A stretch of 64,000 bases of DNA, from positions 372,001 through 436,000 of the forward strand of contig OW818680.1 of assembly GCA_942493055.1 (NCBI GenBank). The letters run 5' to 3'. The position numbers and the translations under genes were made by a program. The first letter of the stretch is position 1, and the number at the start of each line of letters is the position of its first letter. Shown here piece after piece: positions 55,093 through 62,215 of this stretch. This stretch comes from CAIZQW01 sp942493055 (lineage in GTDB: Bacteria; Verrucomicrobiota; Kiritimatiellia; RFP12; UBA1067). Below the pieces are notes generated by a model, which was given only the letters and a program-made list of their open reading frames with translations, searched no databases and was not told where the DNA came from.

Positions 55093-56276
55093 TTCTTTTC
55101 TTCCTTGGAATGCAGACGATGGAGTCGAGGTGAGCAGCCATACGTTTTTTTGAATACTGTTGCAAAGTGTTCGATGGTGGCGAACCCGCAGTTGTCCGCA
55201 ATGTCCGTGATCGACAGCTCCGTCTCGCCCAACAACCGGGCGGCGCGCTCGATACGCGTGCGCTGGATCTCGTCATGCACCGTCCGTTTCAGATAAGACA
55301 AAAACATCAGCTCCAGTTTACGTCTGCACACCCCGACAACTTTTGCAATGGAGTCGACAGTGCACTCTTTAGCCCCAAAATGCGCATGCTGGCGAATATG
55401 AATGAGTGCCTTCACCATGACGGGGTCTGTGATGGACATCATGTCCGTGGAGGTCCGCTGAATGATGCTCTTCGGTGGAAAGGTTAGCGAGTGCGGCTTA
55501 ACCCGTTTATGCTTAATCATCTGATCCAGCATTTCCGCTGCGCAGACCCCTATTTCATTGGTCGGCAAAGCAACCGAGGAGATGGGGATGTGAAAGTTTG
55601 TGCAGAGAAAATCATCCTCGGCCGTATTGAGAACGGAGATCTGCTCCGGCACCGGCAAGCCGGCATGGTTGGCCGCATGAATGACCCACTGGGCGCCCGA
55701 GACGTTCCACGTCAAAATTCCGCAAGGCTTGGGAAGCCGCTTAAGCCATTGCTCCAGGGCGGACAAGCGCAGGTTCCACGTCGGTTGTGCCGGGTGGCCT
55801 TCAGGCACCTCATAAACCGAACAACTGCAGCCAGACTCCTCCACCAGACGGACAAAGGTCTGCTCATGTTCCACGACATACGCGGTATCTTGAAGACCGA
55901 AATAACCAAAGTGGCGGAACCCGTTTGCGTAGAAATAGCGGAATCCCATCTCAGCCGTGATGCGGTGATCCGTCGTGATGCGTGGATAAAGGTTGCTCCC
56001 CTTAATGGGCAAGGCAGAAACATTGACGCACGGAAGCCCGCTCTTGCGAATGGAGGCCAAGGTCTGCTGGCTCCCGATCCGCGCAATGATGCCTTCACCC
56101 TTCCACTTCGTCGGCAATTCCGAGAGCTCATCCAGACCTATCGGATCCACGTAGAGAATCCAATTGTGCAGCATCGCATATTGGTTGATGCCGCGAATTA
56201 CATCACGACCCCATCCCGTCGAGGTACCGATCAAGACCGCCACACGTTTTGCTTTTTCTTTTGAACTATCACTCAT
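55089..56276 (-). CDS. XylR-like AraC-family transcriptional regulator
   Basis: The 395-residue protein has an N-terminal LacI/periplasmic-binding-protein-type ligand domain (VAVLIGTSTGWGRDVIRGIN; DFLCTNFHIPISSVALPTNEIG) and a C-terminal double helix-turn-helix AraC domain (VDSIAKVVGVCRRKLELMF... and ELSITDIADNCGFATIEHFATVFKK, quoted partly, ending SPRLHR). This is the XylR-type architecture that senses sugars in the cytoplasm. GTG 56288 and ATG 56276 are both possible starts; ATG is chosen. Its stop overlaps the next gene (ATGA), and its promoter diverges from the Gfo/Idh gene. It probably controls both transcription units in response to a sugar released by the locus enzymes. Confidence 0.85.
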   Translation of the reverse strand: MSDSSKEKAKRVAVLIGTSTGWGRDVIRGINQYAMLHNWILYVDPIGLDELSELPTKWKGEGIIARIGSQQTLASIRKSGLPCVNVSALPIKGSNLYPRITTDHRITAEMGFRYFYANGFRHFGYFGLQDTAYVVEHEQTFVRLVEESGCSCSVYEVPEGHPAQPTWNLRLSALEQWLKRLPKPCGILTWNVSGAQWVIHAANHAGLPVPEQISVLNTAEDDFLCTNFHIPISSVALPTNEIGVCAAEMLDQMIKHKRVKPHSLTFPPKSIIQRTSTDMMSITDPVMVKALIHIRQHAHFGAKECTVDSIAKVVGVCRRKLELMFLSYLKRTVHDEIQRTRIERAARLLGETELSITDIADNCGFATIEHFATVFKKTYGCSPRLHRLHSKEEKK

Positions 56277-56299
56277 GGTCGAACCCACTTTTGCGCTTA

Positions 56300-56327
56300 A
56301 TAGTAGCAGAATTGACTAAAACAGCAA
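56300..56327 (-). promoter_or_regulatory. Promoter for the AraC regulator operon
   Basis: On the minus strand TTGCTG (56322-56327), a 16-nt spacer and TACTAT (56300-56305) precede ATG 56276. Confidence 0.5.
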
Positions 56328-56335
56328 TTCTAATT

Positions 56336-56364
56336 TTGACATCTCCGCACCAGATTGCTACAGT
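56336..56364 (+). promoter_or_regulatory. Promoter for the Gfo/Idh-DUF6807 pair
   Basis: TTGACA (56336-56341), a 17-nt spacer and TACAGT (56359-56364) form a near-consensus promoter with expected start about 56371, 26 nt before ATG 56397. It lies 9 bp from the divergent regulator promoter, so one operator could serve both. Confidence 0.65.
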
Positions 56365-56396
56365 AAGAAGATTAAAGGGGAAGGCAAATTACTACT

Positions 56397-57761
56397 ATGA
56401 AACGCAGAACATTTTTGACAACAACCGTATTGGGGGCTGGCGCCTGTTTCACGCGCGCGCTGGCAAGCGAAACAAAGCATCGGACCCTCGGGCCCAACGA
56501 GAAACTCAACCATGCCTGTATTGGTGTCGGAGGGATGGGCTATCATGACTTCAAAAACTATTTATCACACCCGAAAACAGAGGTTGTCGCACTCTGCGAC
56601 GTGGATAAGAGCCGCCTTGAGCGTGCCGCAAAAGAGGCGCCCTCCGCACGGTGCTACACGGACTGGCGCGAGCTTTTAGCCGCTGAGGGCAACAAGATTG
56701 ACTCGGTCAGTATTACGGTCCCTGACCACATGCATGCGCTTATTGCCTTGAACGTCATGCGCATGGGCAAACATGTCTACTGCCAGAAACCGCTCTGCCA
56801 TGACGTGGCCGAATGCCGCCAGCTGATCGATGCCGCCACGCGCTCAGGGGTCGTGACCCAGCTTGGCACGCAGCACGCCTCCGGCATGGGCGACAGGCTC
56901 GGTGTCCACTTCTTGAAGCAGAACCATATCGGCACCCTCAAAAAAATGGTCCTCTGCTCCAACCGTTCCGGTGTCATCGGCTCCTGCCGACTCCCTGGCC
57001 CGCGGCCACCAAGTTGTCCCCCTCCCGATACCCTCAACTGGGACCACTGGATCGGGACTGCTCCGATGCGTGACTATGCCCCTAAAGTCTACCATCCCGG
57101 CATCTGGCGGACCTGGCTTGATTTTGGAACCGGTTGGTCAGGCGATATCGGTTGTCACATCTTTGATGCCGCCTGGAAAGGGTTCGATTTAACAACCCCC
57201 TTGTCCGTAAAGGCAGAAGTCCAGGAGTCCTGGAAAAAAAGCCCGGAGCGCAGAGCTGATCTCTGGCCGCAGGGACAACATATCACCTGGGAATTCGGAG
57301 GCATCCCCCAATCTGACAACAAGCCTTTTACCATGGAGTGGTTTGATGGTGAATTCTACCCGCCCGAGGATGCGATGGAATACGCACGCATGGCCGGCTT
57401 CACGAAGTTTCCGGAGGAGGCACTCCTGGTCTTCGGTTCCGAGGGCGCCATGCTCCTCCCCCACACCAGCGGGGCGATCATGCTCCCGAAGAACAAATTC
57501 GTTGCCCTGCCGAAGCCCAAGTTTGAGCCGCGCAACCATTACCATCACTTCCTGGATGCCGCGCGCGGCGAAGCACAGAATGAATCGTACTTCCAGCGCA
57601 CAGGGCCAATGGCTGAAACCATTCTGCTCGGCACCGTAGCCATCAGGGTTCCGGATACCAAGCTTGAATGGGATCCCAAAGGCATGCGCATAACCAACAG
57701 CGAAGAAGCGACAAAACTACTCTCCCGCACCTATCGTAAAGGCTGGGAATTCAAAGGCTAG
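56397..57761 (+). CDS. Tat-exported Gfo/Idh/MocA-family protein
   Basis: The 454-residue protein begins with a twin-arginine signal (MKRRTFLTTTVLG). A Rossmann NAD(P)-binding fold (GVGGMG 43-48, ALCDVD) and the family QKP motif (130-132, usually E-K-P) follow, then the GFO/IDH C-terminal domain (YHPGIWRTWLDFGTGWSGDIGCH, partial). Exported Gfo/Idh proteins are typical of PVC and Bacteroidota sugar loci, acting on oxidised or methylated sugars or as NAD-linked hydrolases with bound cofactor. Substrate unknown. The DUF6807 gene follows after 10 bp; the two commonly co-occur. The divergent AraC-type regulator likely controls it. Confidence 0.88.
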   Translation: MKRRTFLTTTVLGAGACFTRALASETKHRTLGPNEKLNHACIGVGGMGYHDFKNYLSHPKTEVVALCDVDKSRLERAAKEAPSARCYTDWRELLAAEGNKIDSVSITVPDHMHALIALNVMRMGKHVYCQKPLCHDVAECRQLIDAATRSGVVTQLGTQHASGMGDRLGVHFLKQNHIGTLKKMVLCSNRSGVIGSCRLPGPRPPSCPPPDTLNWDHWIGTAPMRDYAPKVYHPGIWRTWLDFGTGWSGDIGCHIFDAAWKGFDLTTPLSVKAEVQESWKKSPERRADLWPQGQHITWEFGGIPQSDNKPFTMEWFDGEFYPPEDAMEYARMAGFTKFPEEALLVFGSEGAMLLPHTSGAIMLPKNKFVALPKPKFEPRNHYHHFLDAARGEAQNESYFQRTGPMAETILLGTVAIRVPDTKLEWDPKGMRITNSEEATKLLSRTYRKGWEFKG

Positions 57762-57771
57762 GAAGTTTACC

Positions 57772-58686
57772 ATGAAACAATTGACCCCTCTTGTTTTTGC
57801 ACTATTCGTAACGCACGGTGCATGGTCCGCACAAGACCCCCGTATCTTATCCACGAATGCAGCAACCGGCACCCTTTCCATGCACGTCAATGGAAAGCAT
57901 TGCTGGACCTACAATCCAACCAGTGAAGAAGGGAAGCCCTACTTCCATCCTTTGACCCTGCCAGGAACAGACACGGAGCTCACCTGGTATCGTCCCGGCG
58001 ACCACAAATGGCATCTCGGATTCTGGTTCTCCTGGAAATATATTAATGGCGTCAACTTCTGGGAGCCCGATACCAATGCGGTTCGAAAAGTCGAAACCTG
58101 GATCTCTTCCTTCGATGAGAAGGACAAAGTCTTCCGCTCGACTGCGCACCTGACCTATCATGCAAAAGGCAAACAAATCCTCACCGAAAACCGGATCACA
58201 ACCGTGACGACAACACCGGAGGGCGACTATACCATTGACTGGGATGCAACCTTTACAGCCTTAAATGAAACCGCAACCTTTACAAGCACCAAAGCTGGGA
58301 AGGACAAAAGCGGGATGTGGGCCTCCGGCGGGTATGCCGGGCTGATGTGGCGGTTCGCACCGACACAGAATGGGATGTCTTATCACTTCACTGATGCGGA
58401 GGGACGTGAAGATCGAGCTGCCTGCGGGTATGAAAGCGCGTGGATGAACGCGATCGCCTCCAACACCGTCTCTGGGGCCGCAGCCACTATTCGAATCACC
58501 AACCATCCGGAGAATCCCCAGCATCCCGTCACCTGGTTTACGCGTCACAGTGCGCTACCGAAAGCGCAATCCGGCGGATACCATCTGATTGGCCCTGCGG
58601 TTGTTTTCCACAAACCGCTCACCATCGAAGCGGGAAAAACCATGCGCCTACGCTACACCACAACCGTCCAGCGCGTGCGGAAATAG
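57772..58686 (+). CDS. Exported DUF6807 (PmoA-like) protein
   Basis: The 304-residue protein has a signal peptide ending near WSA-QDP. The mature protein is a beta-rich single domain with the characteristic YFHPLTLPGTDTELTWYRPGDHKWHLGFWFSW region (quoted by its motif H-P-L...P-G-D-H-x-W-H-x-G) and later GGYAGLMWRF. This is the DUF6807/PmoA-like family, found beside Gfo/Idh genes in many Verrucomicrobia-type genomes, with no proven reaction. The His residues in GDHKWH suggest metal binding (inference). Co-transcribed with the gene upstream (10-bp gap). It probably acts in the periplasm on the same sugar product. Confidence 0.82.
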   Translation: MKQLTPLVFALFVTHGAWSAQDPRILSTNAATGTLSMHVNGKHCWTYNPTSEEGKPYFHPLTLPGTDTELTWYRPGDHKWHLGFWFSWKYINGVNFWEPDTNAVRKVETWISSFDEKDKVFRSTAHLTYHAKGKQILTENRITTVTTTPEGDYTIDWDATFTALNETATFTSTKAGKDKSGMWASGGYAGLMWRFAPTQNGMSYHFTDAEGREDRAACGYESAWMNAIASNTVSGAAATIRITNHPENPQHPVTWFTRHSALPKAQSGGYHLIGPAVVFHKPLTIEAGKTMRLRYTTTVQRVRK

Positions 58687-58726
58687 TAACGAATATCCGG
58701 AGGTAGAGGGGTCACTCGCCGAGACT

Positions 58727-60145
58727 TTAACGTTGAGCGCTTAACGGCGGGAGGTTTGCTTCTCTCCTGATGCAGTTGAAGCGCTCTTCTAATTCCAGGA
58801 AAGATTTCAACGCTTTTTTGGCGATTTGCGTCATGCAGTGGTCTGGTCCAATCGTCTCTTCGTAGATGGAGATGGCCTTCCTCACACACTTCAACGCGGG
58901 TTTAAAATCGTATTGCGCCCGGTATGCCCTTCCTAGTTGGACAAGGCTCAGGGCTACTGCCGGATGGCTCTTGCCAAACACTCTGACCCGTATTCGTAGC
59001 GCCAGCGCATTACACGACAGGCGTGATACTGTCGTTTCAACTGATCGTGACTTACTGTCGAGCCAAGCGATGTTATGAAGGCATTCGGCGACCTCGGAAT
59101 GCCAGAGGCCAAGATTGCGGAAACGGATCACGAGTGACCGACGTAAGAAGGCAAACGACAGCTCCTTCCGATTAAGGCTGCCATACAGTTCGGCCAGCAT
59201 ATTCAGGCTCGCCGCAAAATCCACATGCTCTGGACCCAGCCGCTCCAGGGCAATCAGCGCGGAGGTTCTCGCCTCTTTGAGGGCCTGAGCAAGCTTGTGT
59301 TCACGTTCCAGCATGATCGCCTTGACATAATGCTGGGTCCACTCCTCATCCACACCGACATGTATCGCCTCGGTGGGGTCGCAGCCACCAACGCTTTTTG
59401 CATGTTCTTTACTCTCCTCTTCAGGGTCTAAAAACTCAAGGATCTTAAACGCCTCTGGATAACGTCGTTCACGAATAAACAACAGCGCCTGAAGGCATTG
59501 CCTACCAGCCTCGGTAACGTCGTTGACGCTCATTTTATTGAGTGCCATCTTATCACCCTGCTCTGCGGCCTTGGCGTACCACTCAAACGCCAGCTTTTTG
59601 TCTACAGTCACCCCAGCCCCCTGCTCGTACATGCACCCCAGAGCACACTGAGCCAAAGCATTGCCTTGCTCTGCTGCTTTGCGGTACCACTCCACCGCCT
59701 GTGAGTCATCCTTTTCAACGCCAGCACCATATTCATACAGGGTGCCAAGAAAGTTCTGGGCAAAATGATACCCCTTTTCCGCTGCTTTTTTGAACCACTC
59801 AGCAGCAAGACGCTCATTTAGTTCAACACCTATTCCTTCAAAGTACATGAATCCTAAGCTGGTTTGCCCATTTACATCTCCTTGGTCAGCTGCCTTATGG
59901 TACCATTCTGCTGCGATGGCATTATCTAGAGGAACTCCCAGCCCATTTTCATACAGATACCCGAGACGGAATTGGGCTCCGGCATGCCCTTGGCTAGCCG
60001 CCTTCTGATAGTATTCCACCGCAAGGAGATAGTCCTTGGAAACACCGCAGTCAGTCTCATACAACCTTGCAAGACTGTACTGAGCGATGGCATCGCTCGC
60101 GTTCGCCGCCTCCACTAATTCTTCAAAAGATTTCGAGTGCATCAT
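58727..60145 (-). CDS. Sel1-repeat / TPR protein
   Basis: The 472-residue protein has about five Sel1-like repeats in the first 190 residues (for example AQYSLARLYETDCGVSKDY, GAQFRLGYLYENGLGVPLD, AQCALGCMYEQGAGVTVD). A kinesin-light-chain-type TPR region follows (about 280-460, including LALRIRVFGKSHPAVALSLVQLG in pattern). No signal peptide or catalytic domain is visible, so it is probably a cytoplasmic scaffold. The chosen ATG (60145) has AAGG six nt upstream and overlaps the peptidase gene stop by 23 bp; the frame reaches 60160. Last gene of a four-gene operon and a likely adaptor for the peptidase. Confidence 0.82.
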   Translation of the reverse strand: MMHSKSFEELVEAANASDAIAQYSLARLYETDCGVSKDYLLAVEYYQKAASQGHAGAQFRLGYLYENGLGVPLDNAIAAEWYHKAADQGDVNGQTSLGFMYFEGIGVELNERLAAEWFKKAAEKGYHFAQNFLGTLYEYGAGVEKDDSQAVEWYRKAAEQGNALAQCALGCMYEQGAGVTVDKKLAFEWYAKAAEQGDKMALNKMSVNDVTEAGRQCLQALLFIRERRYPEAFKILEFLDPEEESKEHAKSVGGCDPTEAIHVGVDEEWTQHYVKAIMLEREHKLAQALKEARTSALIALERLGPEHVDFAASLNMLAELYGSLNRKELSFAFLRRSLVIRFRNLGLWHSEVAECLHNIAWLDSKSRSVETTVSRLSCNALALRIRVRVFGKSHPAVALSLVQLGRAYRAQYDFKPALKCVRKAISIYEETIGPDHCMTQIAKKALKSFLELEERFNCIRREANLPPLSAQR

Positions 60146-62018
60146 TCTTATCCTTCTCATGTACCTGAAATGAAGAAATACGATTAGTCTTGTCTCGTAA
60201 GATCTTTGCTATATCATATCGCCCAAGTACCTCTGCAAACTGAACCAATGTCTTGCCTTCTGGGGATAGCGTCTCCATATCCAAGTTTCGGGCAATAAGT
60301 GCGGCCACAGCCTTTTTGTCATTTCTACGAATGGCATTCCAAACATGGGCGTTCACTTGCTTCACTCTGCGAAGTTTATGTTCCTTTTCGATGTTTTCGC
60401 GTACCGCCACACGTGTTAGTTCATCGAGTGCGCCTGTCAGTATGCGATCCAATGCCTCAGCATAAGGGATTAGAGACTCCGCCCTAACCGAAACTCCATC
60501 GTCGTCATGCATATCCGCACCGAGGTTCCGGCAGGGAAGGCATAAGGAAAAACAAGTTAGGCCGTGTTCGTCATATTGCCAGGAATCGTCAGCCGCCGCA
60601 TCGATAATAAAAACAGCATCAGCAAGTAAAAGCGAAAAATAGTATTGCATTTCCGCTGCCGTGTTTAGTCTCAGACGTGAGGGCAACTTTCCTTGCTCTC
60701 CGGCAAAAACATTCTCGATCGAATAATGCCTCATCCCGTAGAATTCCTCGGTCAAGTCGAGCGAAACAACGAATTCACATGACTGCTGAACCCAGGTGGC
60801 TTTCCTGATGTAATTGGCGACTTGGTCTGCACCACGGCTATCGGCCTCCTCGTCCCCAGTAAAAACGACCAGGGTTTGCGGGGGTATACGCCCCTCAGCC
60901 ATCATTTTCACCAGCACAGCAACACAGGCGGAGTTATCTAAAGTTCCGCAGATTTCCGATCCTACAGGTTTTGCCCAATATGAGCCATAAACGGAATCCA
61001 CGTGAGCAGATACGATGACGACTGGAAGCTTATTATCCAATAGCCGATGACGATAGAAACGGGCCAATGGCAGGTTCTCCATTAAAGAAAAATCAGAGCC
61101 GTCTAAAGCCTTCTCGATCACATGAAGTCTTTCGGTCCTCACAAACCGTGTGCCATTGTCAGTACAGGGAACCGTCATTCTAACAATATCACTATAAAAA
61201 GGGGACATGATGGCGGGGACAATATCTGACGTGACGGTTTTGTGCGTAATCTTCGCGGGACCAACTTCTTCGTCCTCGTCGAATACGCATATACTATGAA
61301 TGTTTCTGAACATGGATTCTTTGGCTTTGTCATAACACAGTATTCGATATGCATCCTCGGGCCCTAACCTCGCTCGGGCCTGCCCTATAATGAGAAAGTC
61401 CGGCCAGCGCAACCCGCTCTCCCGTATTAGCCGATTGAAAGGTTTTGCGAAGGATCCCCAGCCATGCCCCATGATCTGATCATGCAGGACAAAAATCCGA
61501 GGGGACACACGGTTCTGGATATACAGGGCGTTAATGCCGTTTATCGCTTCCATAATGAGGTAGAGGATGCTGACACGCTCTCCATTCGCCATTTCGTATA
61601 GTGCCCAGTAACTCAAGTGTTTATTATGGTGGACGAACATATCGCCGTGAGGCGGAGAGAGTATTGGAACTCCCTCCAGAAGACTGCAACAGTCAAATAA
61701 ATGGAGCCCGACGCATCTAGCTCCATTTCTTGCTACCTTATAAAGGGGCTTGCATGCTTCTAAATGTTTCTGCAAGGAATCACTATTATTATCACTTACC
61801 CGTGGCGGGGGAAAATTAAAGTATACGTAAGAGTGAACCATACCCAATGTTTGACGAATAGCGGACCAGTCACTGTGTCCGCCAGGATATACGAGGGAGT
61901 TTTCCAATATCTTTTTTCGCGCAGACGGCGATGACAGGAATGATGCCATGTTACTTGGTGATATGTCGCGGAGCCAACCGGGACATACTGTTGTGTATTG
62001 ACTAAGAGACGGTAACAT
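60123..62018 (-). CDS. Clan-MH metallopeptidase (M28/M42-like) with unknown N-domain and ankyrin-like tail
   Basis: The 631-residue protein has no signal peptide. The N-terminal 250 residues match no family I know. Residues 330-530 carry the full two-metal aminopeptidase set: His339-x-Asp341 (SAHVDS), bridging Asp361 (TLDNSA), Glu390-Glu391 (GDEEAD), Asp421 (SLDLTEEF), and His504 in CRNLGADMHDD. A C-terminal segment (about 555-612) looks like one or two ankyrin repeats (VWNAIRRNDKKAVAALIARNLD). It would cleave peptides or act on a modified amino acid in the cytoplasm. GGAGG with 9-nt spacing supports the start. It begins 20 bp after the 58-residue gene, and its end overlaps the Sel1 gene. Confidence 0.82.
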   Translation of the reverse strand: MLPSLSQYTTVCPGWLRDISPSNMASFLSSPSARKKILENSLVYPGGHSDWSAIRQTLGMVHSYVYFNFPPPRVSDNNSDSLQKHLEACKPLYKVARNGARCVGLHLFDCCSLLEGVPILSPPHGDMFVHHNKHLSYWALYEMANGERVSILYLIMEAINGINALYIQNRVSPRIFVLHDQIMGHGWGSFAKPFNRLIRESGLRWPDFLIIGQARARLGPEDAYRILCYDKAKESMFRNIHSICVFDEDEEVGPAKITHKTVTSDIVPAIMSPFYSDIVRMTVPCTDNGTRFVRTERLHVIEKALDGSDFSLMENLPLARFYRHRLLDNKLPVVIVSAHVDSVYGSYWAKPVGSEICGTLDNSACVAVLVKMMAEGRIPPQTLVVFTGDEEADSRGADQVANYIRKATWVQQSCEFVVSLDLTEEFYGMRHYSIENVFAGEQGKLPSRLRLNTAAEMQYYFSLLLADAVFIIDAAADDSWQYDEHGLTCFSLCLPCRNLGADMHDDDGVSVRAESLIPYAEALDRILTGALDELTRVAVRENIEKEHKLRRVKQVNAHVWNAIRRNDKKAVAALIARNLDMETLSPEGKTLVQFAEVLGRYDIAKILRDKTNRISSFQVHEKDKNDALEIF

Positions 62019-62038
62019 GCTGTCCTTCCTCCGTTTTG

Positions 62039-62215
62039 CTAAAAAGTAATCGGCTTAAAATTGATGTTCCATTCAGAGTGCATTCGAAGTGCGACTACGT
62101 TTTCAATCTTTTCAAAAGATAATGATTTTTCAAAGCCCCCTGCAGAGGAGTCATGACAGAAGACGAGCCGATTGTGTAAGAAAACATGGCTCAAACTGTC
62201 GTGTATATTTTTCAT
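62039..62215 (-). CDS. 58-residue protein of unknown function, coupled to upstream gene
   Basis: The ATG at 62215 overlaps the stop codon of the TPR/OB gene as ATGA, a translational-coupling signature that favours a real gene over a chance frame. The 58-residue product (starts MKNIHDSLSHVFLH) has no signal peptide or membrane segment. It is mixed polar/hydrophobic with no family I recognise. A longer in-frame start at 62284 lies inside the upstream gene and is not supported. The peptidase gene follows after 20 bp. It could be an antidote, regulator or small subunit of the operon (inference). Confidence 0.65.
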   Translation of the reverse strand: MKNIHDSLSHVFLHNRLVFCHDSSAGGFEKSLSFEKIENVVALRMHSEWNINFKPITF

